From the NCBI GenBank assembly GCA_028279505.1, contig JANQNP010000131.1, forward strand, positions 1 through 46,699: a stretch of DNA of 46,699 bases, read 5' to 3'. Positions 18,961 to 25,929 of this stretch are shown piece after piece. This DNA is from Dehalococcoidia bacterium (GTDB taxonomy: Bacteria; Chloroflexota; Dehalococcoidia; UBA2979). The notes under the pieces are model-generated. The model was given only the letters and a program-made list of their open reading frames with translations, was not told the DNA's origin and did not search any database. The position numbers and the translations under genes were made by a program. Each line of letters starts with the position of its first letter. Position 1 is the first letter of the stretch.

Positions 18961-19947
18961 ATGCCCGTCCTCCTGATCATGCCCTCGATGTACGAGCGCT
19001 ACGCCGAGGCCATCGCCGCGATGGAGGGCGGCGAGCGAGTCGAACCCGTCTTCGTCCCCGAGCCCGGCGAGCGCCTCGCACCCGCCGATCTCGACCGCCT
19101 CGAGATCGCCACCCCGCCGCTCCCGGAGAGCGACCCCGCCGGCTCCCGCCGCTTCTACGGATCCGCCACCCGCGCCCCGAACCTGCGCTGGATCCACCTC
19201 CCGCACGTCGGCATCGACGACGAGGTCTTCGGCCGCCTCCTCGAGCGTGGCGTCCGCCTGACCAACGTCTCCGGGGCGATGTCCGAGCCGATCGCCTGGA
19301 CCGCCATCGGCGGCCTGCTCCAGCTCGCCCGCGGCTTCCCGCACTGGGCCGAGGCCCAGCGACGCCGCGAATGGACGCCTCAGCCACACGGCGGCGAGCC
19401 CGCCGACCTCCGAGGCCAAACCGCCGTCGTCCTCGGCCTCGGCGCGATTGGATCCGAGATCGCGCGGCTCGCGCAGGCGCTGCGCTTGCACGTGATCGGC
19501 GTCCGTCGCAGCCCGCGCCGCGCCGACGATCCCGTGGACGAGCTAGTCCCAACTTCAGACCTGGCGAGCGTGCTGCCGCGCGCCGACTGGCTGATCCTCG
19601 CGGCCCCGCTGACCGCACAGACGCGAGGCCTGATCGACGAGGCGTCGCTCGACCTGCTGCCGCCGGGCGCGCGCATCGTCAACATCGCCCGCGGCCAGAT
19701 CATCGATGAGCGAGCGATGATCGAGCGCCTGCAGGACGGCCGGATCGGCGGCGCCTACCTCGATGTCTTCGAGGAGGAGCCACTTCCCGCGTCCTCGCCG
19801 CTGTGGTCGCTACCCAACGTGATCGTCACGCCGCACAACTCCGAGGCCGTCGCCAGCGCCGATCACCGGCTCGATCAGTACTTCTTACGGAATCTCCAGC
19901 GCTGGCTGCGCGACGAGCCCCTCGAGAACGAGGTTTCCGAGCGCTAG
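18961..19947 (+). CDS. D-isomer-specific 2-hydroxyacid dehydrogenase
   Basis: This 328-residue NAD(P)-dependent enzyme reduces 2-oxoacids. The Rossmann motif is VVLGLGAIGSEIARLAQ (about residues 157-173), followed by GVRRSPR, whose Arg suggests possible NADP preference. Catalytic Arg lies in NIARGQIIDE, Glu in DVFEEEPLP and His in VTPHNSEA. The N-terminal substrate domain is shortened and starts VLLIMPSMYERYAEAI. No operon partner is seen. The GEMM-I riboswitch begins 80 nt after its stop but controls the following gene. Confidence 0.93.
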   Translation: MPVLLIMPSMYERYAEAIAAMEGGERVEPVFVPEPGERLAPADLDRLEIATPPLPESDPAGSRRFYGSATRAPNLRWIHLPHVGIDDEVFGRLLERGVRLTNVSGAMSEPIAWTAIGGLLQLARGFPHWAEAQRRREWTPQPHGGEPADLRGQTAVVLGLGAIGSEIARLAQALRLHVIGVRRSPRRADDPVDELVPTSDLASVLPRADWLILAAPLTAQTRGLIDEASLDLLPPGARIVNIARGQIIDERAMIERLQDGRIGGAYLDVFEEEPLPASSPLWSLPNVIVTPHNSEAVASADHRLDQYFLRNLQRWLRDEPLENEVSER

Positions 19948-20027
19948 CGAGCGTTCAGTTCGCCTGCGTCGCTACCGATAATTCACTGTCGTTGCTCGCT
20001 ACGCGGGCACCGATCCGGCGCCTGCGC

Positions 20028-20134
20028 CGGTTCCCGAAACGGCAAACCCGCCGAAAGGCGGGGACGCAAAGGCACGGGCCTACCTCGATCCGCCGGGTTC
20101 ATCCCCGAGGGTCGACACGGCAGCCGGTCTACCG
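20028..20134 (+). promoter_or_regulatory. cyclic di-GMP-I (GEMM-I) riboswitch
   Basis: The conserved aptamer elements occur in order. P1 5' strand CGGT is at 20028-20031. GGCAAACC is at 20041-20048. A P2 stem CCGCC/GGCGG is capped by a GAAA tetraloop (20053-20056). GGGACGCAAAG follows, then CACGGGCCTACC, a variable P3 region with the stem CCTCG/CGAGG, and GGCAGCCGG leading to the P1 3' strand ACCG (20131-20134). The GNRA tetraloop with its GACGCAAAG receptor region is the hallmark of the GEMM-I fold, which binds c-di-GMP. It points at the leader ORF and the zinc-ribbon gene downstream. A short hairpin GGACA/TGTCC (20138-20155) covers part of the expected ribosome-binding region and could be the expression platform. 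Confidence 0.9.
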
Positions 20135-20149
20135 AAAGGACAGAGCGCG

Positions 20150-20197
20150 GTGTCCACTCCCCGTCTCGCCTGTCACCTCGCTGGGCTCGTCTCGTGA
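20150..20197 (+). CDS. 15-codon leader ORF between riboswitch and zinc-ribbon gene
   Basis: GTG at 20150 is preceded by AAAGGAC (20135-20141), the best Shine-Dalgarno in this interval, lying directly after the riboswitch P1 helix. The ORF reads MSTPRLACHLAGLVS and stops at TGA 20195-20197, overlapping the GTG of the next gene as GTGA. The zinc-ribbon gene has no good ribosome-binding site of its own, so re-initiation from this leader may deliver ribosomes to it. It may have no function beyond coupling. Expression is not proven. Confidence 0.45.
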   Translation: MSTPRLACHLAGLVS

Positions 20198-21174
20198 CGG
20201 CCGAGGAGCGCGTGGCCGACGCCGACCTCGACGAGGTCGAAGCACCGATCGAGGACGACGAGCCCGATCGCGCGGCCACCCCGGACCCCGCCCCGCAGTG
20301 CGCCGGCTGCCACCGCCGCGGCATCGAGCTGACGCTGCTGGAGAACGGCAAACGCTACTGCGAGCGCTGCGCCCAGGAGGTCGAGCGCCTCATGGGCATC
20401 GGCCCGCTGTTCCCCACCGCCGAGGATCGCGACGCGTTGGAGGATCCCGCCGGCGAGACCGCTGAGCCCGTCACCGCCACGGAGTCCGAGCCCGCGGACA
20501 CCCCGACCGCCAGCGACGAAACGGCCACCGAGGACGAAGCTGCCTCCGACACCCCGGTCGGCGAGGCTTCCGCCGAGGAGGTTCACGACACAGCCGTCGA
20601 CGAGCCGTCTGATGACACGACCGAGGACTCGCCTGCTGACGGGCCGACCGAGGTCGCCGAGGTCGCCGTCGCCGAGCAGTCAGAGCCAGACGTGCCCTCG
20701 TCCGAGGAATCGGACGCCGACCAGCCCGAGACGGCTACTCCCGCTGCCACGGTGAGCGAACCGGCCGAGGCTGAGGACGAGACGCCGGACACGGCGAGCG
20801 AGGAGCCGGCGGCGGTCGAGCCCGACCCGAAGCCGGACCTGTCCATCGTCATCGCAGGGGCGAACCACGAGGCCGCGAACTCATCCAACCCGCTGATCCC
20901 GAGGCCCGAGACGACCAGTGTGAGCACACCAGAGGAGCCACCGTTGATGGAGCGCGTACAGGAACAGACCCGCCCGGCTCGTGCGGAGGCGGCCACCTCG
21001 GTCGCGGCGCCGCCATCCGATCTCCTTGGGGCGCTCGCCGCGGAGCGGTCGCGGCTGCTCGATCAGCGCGAGCTGCTCGAGGCGCGCTTCCGCGCTGAGA
21101 CCAGCGCGATCGACGAGCGGCTGCTGCACGTCGAGTCGTTGCTCGGCGACCAGAGCGAGTCGATCGCCAGCTAG
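20194..21174 (+). CDS. zinc-ribbon / acidic linker / coiled-coil protein under c-di-GMP riboswitch
   Basis: This 326-residue protein belongs to no family I recognise. Residues 29-60 contain CAGCHRRG...GKRYCERC, a C-X2-C...C-X2-C zinc ribbon. Residues about 75-225 are a low-complexity Glu/Asp/Ala/Thr/Pro linker, probably disordered. Residues about 275-326 form a helical segment with heptad-like leucines (LLGALAAERSRLLDQRELLEARF). There is no signal peptide or membrane helix, so it is predicted cytosolic. The layout suggests an adaptor that binds a partner through the ribbon and oligomerises through the coil. The upstream GEMM-I aptamer makes it a direct candidate c-di-GMP-regulated gene. Confidence 0.8.
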   Translation: MTAEERVADADLDEVEAPIEDDEPDRAATPDPAPQCAGCHRRGIELTLLENGKRYCERCAQEVERLMGIGPLFPTAEDRDALEDPAGETAEPVTATESEPADTPTASDETATEDEAASDTPVGEASAEEVHDTAVDEPSDDTTEDSPADGPTEVAEVAVAEQSEPDVPSSEESDADQPETATPAATVSEPAEAEDETPDTASEEPAAVEPDPKPDLSIVIAGANHEAANSSNPLIPRPETTSVSTPEEPPLMERVQEQTRPARAEAATSVAAPPSDLLGALAAERSRLLDQRELLEARFRAETSAIDERLLHVESLLGDQSESIAS

Positions 21175-21211
21175 CAGCCGGCGTGGGCCGCTGTTCGCCG
21201 GTGAGTGTGGT

Positions 21212-22027
21212 TCAGCCGGCGCCGTTGTCCTCGACGGCGTCGACAAACCCTCGGACGGCGTCGTTCCAGAGCTCCGGCTGCTCGAAGTAAGCGGAGTGGC
21301 CCGCTTCCGGGACGACCTCCAGTTGCGAGCCCGGTGTCAGGTCGTGGGAGATCCGGATCAGGTCGGCGGGAATCACGCGATCGTGCTCACCAACGATCCA
21401 GAGGATCGGCCAGCCGCCGTCGCGCAACCTCGAGGCGGTTGAGCCTCGGTAGTTCACCATCCGCCCAGTCGGTGCCAGGAAGTCGCGCGGTCGCGGCGGA
21501 TTGATGCTGCGAATCCGCCGGTAGAGGTACTGCATCGCCGGCTCGCGCTCGGCGTAGCCGTCGGCCAGCGCCCGCTGCAGCAGCGAGCCGCTGAGCGTCC
21601 CGTCCTCCTCCAGCCGCCGCTTGAGGTCCCGGTACCTGTCATCGACACAGCCACCGTTCGTGCCGGAGTACACCAACGAGGCGATCCGCTCCGGCTCCCG
21701 CGAGACGAGGCTGAATGCCGTCCGGCCCCCCATCGAGTGCGCCACGAAGTGCACCCGCTCTAGCTCGAGGTGATCGAGCAGCCCGCGGAGGTCCGTGCCG
21801 AAGGCGATCCGTCCGGGGCCATCCTCGATGTCGGGCGACCGCCCGAATGCGCGGTGGTCGAAGGTGATGACCGTGTAGCGATCCGCGAAGGCGGGGACCT
21901 GCTGCCACCAGGACATGCCGTTCCCGCCCGCCCCGTGGGCGAGGATCACGGCCGGGGCCGTGCCGGGCGGTGGGCCGTACAGCTCGTAGTGGAGGGCGAA
22001 CCCGTCTTCGAAGCGCAGATCAGGCAT
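21212..22027 (-). CDS. alpha/beta hydrolase
   Basis: This 271-residue alpha/beta-hydrolase-fold enzyme is of unknown substrate. The oxyanion motif is HGAGGNG (about residues 31-37), the nucleophile elbow HSMGGRT (Ser about residue 97), the acid Asp in VGEHDRVIP and the catalytic His in EAGHSAYFEQPE. The cap region (about 125-195) is helical and basic. Such proteins are often esterases, lactonases or C-C hydrolases. It is separated by 11 nt from the TPR gene upstream on the same strand. Confidence 0.92.
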   Translation of the reverse strand: MPDLRFEDGFALHYELYGPPPGTAPAVILAHGAGGNGMSWWQQVPAFADRYTVITFDHRAFGRSPDIEDGPGRIAFGTDLRGLLDHLELERVHFVAHSMGGRTAFSLVSREPERIASLVYSGTNGGCVDDRYRDLKRRLEEDGTLSGSLLQRALADGYAEREPAMQYLYRRIRSINPPRPRDFLAPTGRMVNYRGSTASRLRDGGWPILWIVGEHDRVIPADLIRISHDLTPGSQLEVVPEAGHSAYFEQPELWNDAVRGFVDAVEDNGAG

Positions 22028-22038
22028 GGCTCAGTCTC

Positions 22039-22527
22039 TCAATCCGTACGGTCCTCATCCTCCCACGGTTCGCCGGTCGCTGCCGCGACGACGTCCAGCA
22101 TGTCCTCGATGTCGCCCTTCAGCTGGTCGTCGGGGTCCGCGTTCAGTGCCCGGAGAAAGTACGCCTTCGCGGTCGCGTACAACGAGGGCGCATCCACCCC
22201 CACCGCCTGGTGCCGCGTGCGCGGCCGTTCGAGGGCGTTCGCGACGTACTCGTGGCACCAGCCGGCGGTGTAGAGGATCGCCGGGTCCTCGGGTGCCAGT
22301 TCGGCCGCGCGGTCCATTGCGTCGAGGCCGTCCCGAAAGCGCCGCTTCCGCGTGACCAACGTATTCCCGAGGTACGCATGCCCGTCGGCGAATGTCGGCA
22401 ACCGCTCGATCGCCTGCCGGCCGGTCTCGATCGCGCGATCGATCTCGCCGGCAGAGTGCTGCGCCATGGCGCGCTTCAGCAGCTCGCGCGCCTCATCCTC
22501 GGGGGGTGGATTCGCCTCGTGAGCCAC
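22039..22527 (-). CDS. TPR-repeat protein
   Basis: This 162-residue, mostly helical protein has TPR-like units ALKRAMAQHSAGEIDRAIETG-type at about residues 14-45 and ADGHAYLGNTLVTRKRRFRDGLDAM at about 48-73, then two weaker repeats. There is no signal peptide, so it is probably a cytosolic scaffold. It lies between the alpha/beta hydrolase and universal stress genes on the same strand (11 and 12 nt spacing), suggesting one transcript. No specific partner can be named. Confidence 0.8.
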   Translation of the reverse strand: MAHEANPPPEDEARELLKRAMAQHSAGEIDRAIETGRQAIERLPTFADGHAYLGNTLVTRKRRFRDGLDAMDRAAELAPEDPAILYTAGWCHEYVANALERPRTRHQAVGVDAPSLYATAKAYFLRALNADPDDQLKGDIEDMLDVVAAATGEPWEDEDRTD

Positions 22528-22539
22528 GGGCGGCGTCGG

Positions 22540-23064
22540 CTAACCGCTCGCCGCGGCGGTCCCCTCCTTGACGATCGTCACCGGCACCGAGACGTGACGG
22601 ATCACCTTCTCGGCCTCGCTGCCCAGCAACGCCGAGGCGAGCCGGGACCGCTTGCTTCGGGTCCCCATGGCGATCGCGTCAATCGAGTGCGTCCCGACCG
22701 CCTCGATGATCGCGTCGGCGGGGTCGTCGTTGATGATCAGGTCCTGCTCGATCGTGAAGCCGGACAGGTGCTTCGTCGTGATCGAGTTCAGGTGGTCGCG
22801 GAACTCCGCGCCCAGGCGTTCCACGGCCTGCTCCGCTCCCTCGGTCGGACCGGCGAGCGGGCGGTCGCTGCTCATCGCGCTGAGGTCGGCGCCGCGCGCC
22901 GCGGTGTCCGTCGACTCCACCCGCTCGTAGGTGGCTCGCGCCTCGCGAGGATGGGCGACGTGGACGGCCACGATCTGATCACGGCCGGCGTCGAACATCT
23001 GCGCCGCCGTGGCCGCGATGTCGTCGTCGATCTCGTGACCGGTCAGCGCGATCAGGATCCGCAT
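22540..23064 (-). CDS. universal stress protein (UspA family)
   Basis: This 174-residue protein has the UspA fold. It begins MRILIALTGHEID and has the strand-helix alternation with VAVHVAHPRE. The C-terminal nucleotide-binding loop is AMGTRSKRSRLASALLGSEAEKVI, matching G-X2-G-X9-G-S/T with Ser-Arg substitutions. The ATG at 23064 was chosen over an upstream in-frame start because it aligns with its paralogue. The neighbouring 23173-23700 gene is a clear paralogue (same opening MRxLIALTGHEID), so this is a tandem duplication. Confidence 0.9.
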   Translation of the reverse strand: MRILIALTGHEIDDDIAATAAQMFDAGRDQIVAVHVAHPREARATYERVESTDTAARGADLSAMSSDRPLAGPTEGAEQAVERLGAEFRDHLNSITTKHLSGFTIEQDLIINDDPADAIIEAVGTHSIDAIAMGTRSKRSRLASALLGSEAEKVIRHVSVPVTIVKEGTAAASG

Positions 23065-23172
23065 CAGGACTCCACTCCGTTGTTGACGATCCGCGCCCGG
23101 GTCGCCCCGAGCGAACGGCAACCCGCGCGCGAAGCTCGGGTCAGGCGCCCATCGGGCCGAGGCGTGGTGTCT

Positions 23173-23700
23173 CTACTCCTCCGCGAGGGAGGCGGTGTTC
23201 TCTTTGACGATCAGCACTGGCGAGTTGACCCGTCGGACGACGTCCTCGGCGCAGCTCCCGAGCAGCGCCGAGGCGAAGCGGGACCGCTTGCCGCGCGTGC
23301 CCATCGCCACGCCGCCGATGCCCTCGGTTTCAACGATCTCAACGATCGCGTCCGCCGGGTCCTTGTTGATGATGACGTCGAAGTCGACGGTGAACGCGCC
23401 CAGGTACTCCGTCTTCAGCTCTTCGATGTGGTCGCGCATCTCGTCTTCGACGCGCTGCACGGCCTGCCCCGTGTTCTCCGCCAGTGACGGCTCCGCCAGC
23501 TCCGGGCTGACCCGGAGCCCGTCACCGGCGCGGCCGGTGATCGCGCCGATCCGCCCGGTGTTCACAGTGGACTCGACCTCGCGAGGATGCACCACGTGGA
23601 TCGCGAGGATCTGGTCGCGCGCCGGATCCAGCACACGCGCGGTCGCCGCGGCGATGTCTCGGTCGATCTCGTGTCCCGTGAGTGCGATCAGCGCTCGCAT
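23173..23700 (-). CDS. universal stress protein (UspA family), paralogue
   Basis: This 175-residue UspA-fold protein starts MRALIALTGHEIDRDIAA and has the binding loop AMGTRGKRSRFASALLGSCAEDVV near residue 135. Identity to the downstream copy is high in the first 45 residues and around this loop. A strong Shine-Dalgarno (GAGAGGAGG) precedes the ATG at 23700. The usual role is stress survival through nucleotide binding, and no partner enzyme is linked here. The 108-nt gap to the downstream copy could hold a separate promoter. Confidence 0.9.
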   Translation of the reverse strand: MRALIALTGHEIDRDIAAATARVLDPARDQILAIHVVHPREVESTVNTGRIGAITGRAGDGLRVSPELAEPSLAENTGQAVQRVEDEMRDHIEELKTEYLGAFTVDFDVIINKDPADAIVEIVETEGIGGVAMGTRGKRSRFASALLGSCAEDVVRRVNSPVLIVKENTASLAEE

Positions 23701-24027
23701 GTCGAGCCTCCTCTCGACGATCGACCGTCGGCCGATCGCCCTGTAATCGCAGCCTAGACGACCGATGGGGGTTTGTCGTCGGGACCTCTGTCATCTTTCG
23801 ACGTGGTCAATGGCACGTGCCTTGCTGACACGTTATTCGGGTGCCGGCTGGAAGTTCGGGGGCGGCCTGGCGCCTCACGCGTTCATGTCTCACCGGCACT
23901 GATGAGCTGGCACGGACGCGCAGGCACAGGCGTGTCAGTCGCGGCGTCTGACTGGCCGCCCGACCTCGCTCACGCTCGCGCCGTCGATGGGAGGCGCCGA
24001 TCTGGCGACGCCGCGCGCCGGCGGAGG
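23701..24027. other. intergenic region upstream of universal stress genes
   Basis: This stretch has no supported ORF. It should hold the minus-strand promoter of the uspA pair and the 3' end of the SRPBCC gene. I see the strong SD for uspA at its left edge but no clear -35/-10 pair, no tRNA and no stable terminator with a U-tract. Confidence 0.6.
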
Positions 24028-24534
24028 TCAGCGTTCCAGCGCCGTCGCACCGCGTTCCTCCGAGGCGGTTCGGCCCTCGGGTCGGCGAGCGCCCTCGACG
24101 TGCGCCTTCAGCCCGCCGAGCGTGCGGTCCATGTTCTGGCCCATCATCCGCCGCCCCATCGTCGCCGCCATCAGCGCGCCGATCGGCCCGAGGATCATCG
24201 AGAACTCGCTCGTCATCGTCACTCGCGTCGCATCGCCCGCGTTCTCGAGGTCGAAGCGCGCCCGCATCGAGCGCATCATCTTCGCGCCGCTGACCTCGTA
24301 CTCCATCGAGGTCAGCTCGTCCCAGTCGGTCACCACCTCCTCGATCGCGCCCATGCTCCCCGGCAGGTCGCAGTGCCGCGCCGACCCGATCCCCGCCTCG
24401 CGACCCTCGTCCGACGTCTCGACCGAGTGCGTCACGACCGGATTCCACTGTGAGACCGAGCCGATGTCGGCGAGCGTGGCCCACACCGCCTCGCGCGGCG
24501 CCTCAATCGTGACCTGGCGACTGACGACTGGCAT
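24028..24534 (-). CDS. SRPBCC (START-like) family protein
   Basis: The 168-residue protein follows the polyketide-cyclase / SRPBCC pattern. It opens with VSRQVTIEAPREAVWATLADIGSVSQWNPVV and continues with paired strands ending in ATRVTMTSEFSM and a C-terminal helix with LGGLKAHVEG. This fold makes a hydrophobic pocket for lipids or other small molecules. No catalytic residues are evident. The C-terminal tail after residue 145 is Arg/Glu/Ala-rich and probably disordered. The nearest upstream gene on the strand is the PAS regulator (168 nt away). Confidence 0.85.
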   Translation of the reverse strand: MPVVSRQVTIEAPREAVWATLADIGSVSQWNPVVTHSVETSDEGREAGIGSARHCDLPGSMGAIEEVVTDWDELTSMEYEVSGAKMMRSMRARFDLENAGDATRVTMTSEFSMILGPIGALMAATMGRRMMGQNMDRTLGGLKAHVEGARRPEGRTASEERGATALER

Positions 24535-24702
24535 GCGCTCCCCCTCGCGGCTGCTGATGTCCGTCGAGTGTCAACCACCGCCCGTGCGATGGCGGTGCGC
24601 GTCGTCACACCGGGATTGCCCCGCGAGGCAGGGTTGGTACTCGGCCGAATCGCTGACCAGCGTTCTCGAGACGGGCTTCGCTCGCGACGCGTGCTCGGCG
24701 GT

Positions 24703-25392
24703 CTACCCGACCGCCTCGACCGCTTGCTCATGGACCCAGACCTCGGCGACCAGCAGGACTCGGCCTTCAACGCCGAGGCGCGAGAGATGGATGTCGACAG
24801 GGACGTCGCTCCCATCGGCACGGAGTAGCGTCCGGCCGATCGTCTCCGCGCGGCCGAAGCGCATCGCCCGCCCGACCGCCATATCGATCTCGGCGCGGTC
24901 CTCGGGAGACCAGAGCTTCAGATTCAGGTTCCCGAGTTGCAGGAGCGCTTCGCGCCCGTACCCGCTGAGGTCAACGGCCTCGTCGTTCGCGAATAGGATT
25001 CTCAGGTTCGGATCCTCGCCGTCGAACACAACGACAGCGGGTGTCGTCGGCAGCGGTAGATCGACGATCGGATCGGTAGACCGGGCGATCGTGTATCCGA
25101 CCCCGCGGACGCCCTCGATGATGTCTCCTGCTCCAGCGTTCGTGAGTGCGCGACGCACCCGCCAGGCGGCGGTGTAGATGAGACGCTTGTCCTCGCCGGT
25201 GTCATAGCCCCAGGCCCGGTGTCCAAGCTCCCGGATCGGCACCACGCGACCGCGATCCTCGAGCAGGACGCGCAGGAAATCGAACTCTTGGCGCGTGAGG
25301 TCGACCGGAACGCCGTGGATCCAGGCGAGTCGCCGGTCAACGTCAATCACCAGGCCGCTTGGTCCTTCAAGCGCCGGCGATCGGGCGGGCAT
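24703..25392 (-). CDS. one-component regulator: OmpR-type winged helix plus PAS-like domain
   Basis: This 229-residue protein opens, at about residues 15-105, with an OmpR/PhoB-type winged-helix DNA-binding domain (LTRQEFDFLRVLLEDRGRVV, VRRALTNAGAGDIIEGVRGVGYTIA). Residues about 120-229 look like a PAS sensor (LRILFANDEAVDLSGYGREALLQL, then RAETIGRTLLRADGSDVPVDIHLS). The DNA-binding domain comes first, which reverses the usual order, and there is no receiver domain. It should act as a phosphorylation-independent sensor-regulator. The ATG at 25392 has an excellent SD (GGGAGGTGAG). No target is known. Confidence 0.82.
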   Translation of the reverse strand: MPARSPALEGPSGLVIDVDRRLAWIHGVPVDLTRQEFDFLRVLLEDRGRVVPIRELGHRAWGYDTGEDKRLIYTAAWRVRRALTNAGAGDIIEGVRGVGYTIARSTDPIVDLPLPTTPAVVVFDGEDPNLRILFANDEAVDLSGYGREALLQLGNLNLKLWSPEDRAEIDMAVGRAMRFGRAETIGRTLLRADGSDVPVDIHLSRLGVEGRVLLVAEVWVHEQAVEAVG

Positions 25393-25755
25393 GCACTCAC
25401 CTCCCTCTGATGAGCTGAGTGACAGTTTGCCGTGCAAGATAACGATTGCAAGAACCGCCACCCAGCGAGGGTGGGCTCGTCGCCGAGGATCGTCAGACTA
25501 TTCAGCGGACGGTGAGCGTCGCGTCCATACGCAACGAGTCCGTGATCATCCGGTGACAGGAGCTGCTGGTCGCTGGTCCGAAAGGCGGTGGGGGAGCACT
25601 CGTTCGCGACGGACCAGGGAGGCACTGACGACGCCGCTGATAAGATGAACGCCGCCCAGTTTGCAGGCGATTCGTAGCTCGTGGGTCCCGATAGGGTCCC
25701 GGCCCCGAACCGAAGGCCCTCCGCGACAGCTCAGATCGTCAAGCCCACGGGCCGT
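25393..25755. other. intergenic region between PAS regulator and tRNA-Arg
   Basis: No gene is supported. The region should contain the divergent promoters of the regulator (minus) and tRNA-Arg (plus). A TGATAAGAT sequence around 25637-25645 resembles a -10 box on the plus strand, but no matching -35 element at standard spacing is evident. Confidence 0.5.
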
Positions 25756-25831
25756 GCGCCGGTAGCTCAGCGGATAGAGCATCAGACTTCGGATCTGAGG
25801 GTCGAGGGTTCGAATCCTTCCCGGCGTGCCA
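25756..25831 (+). tRNA. tRNA-Arg (anticodon TCG), integration target
   Basis: The acceptor GCGCCGG/CCGGCGT pairs with one G-T. The anticodon stem TCAGA/TCTGA holds the loop CTTCGGA (anticodon TCG), the T-arm contains GGTTCGAATCC, and CCA is encoded (25829-25831). A hairpin terminator and then a tyrosine integrase gene follow directly, the typical arrangement of an island inserted at the 3' end of a tRNA. Confidence 0.96.
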
Positions 25832-25840
25832 GTAATCATG

Positions 25841-25872
25841 GGCTCTTGCGCGTCATCAGGTGTGCAAGAGCC
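25841..25872 (+). terminator. hairpin terminator after tRNA-Arg
   Basis: GGCTCTTGC (25841-25849) pairs perfectly with GCAAGAGCC (25864-25872) across a 14-nt loop, followed by the T-rich TTCTCATTT. It starts 9 nt after the tRNA 3' end and probably terminates it. Confidence 0.65.
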
Positions 25873-25881
25873 TTCTCATTT

Positions 25882-25902
25882 GGGGCCAAAGCGGGGTCAA
25901 TG
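25882..25902 (+). repeat. GGGGCCAAA-type motif, left copy
   Basis: GGGGCCAAAGCGGGGTCAAT lies between the tRNA-Arg terminator and the integrase stop. It matches 38700-38719 at 17 of 20 positions in the same orientation. The position is consistent with an integrase arm-binding or att-flanking site. Confidence 0.45.
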
Positions 25903-25929
25903 CGGTTCGGGGCCGATGGTCGCCGAACG

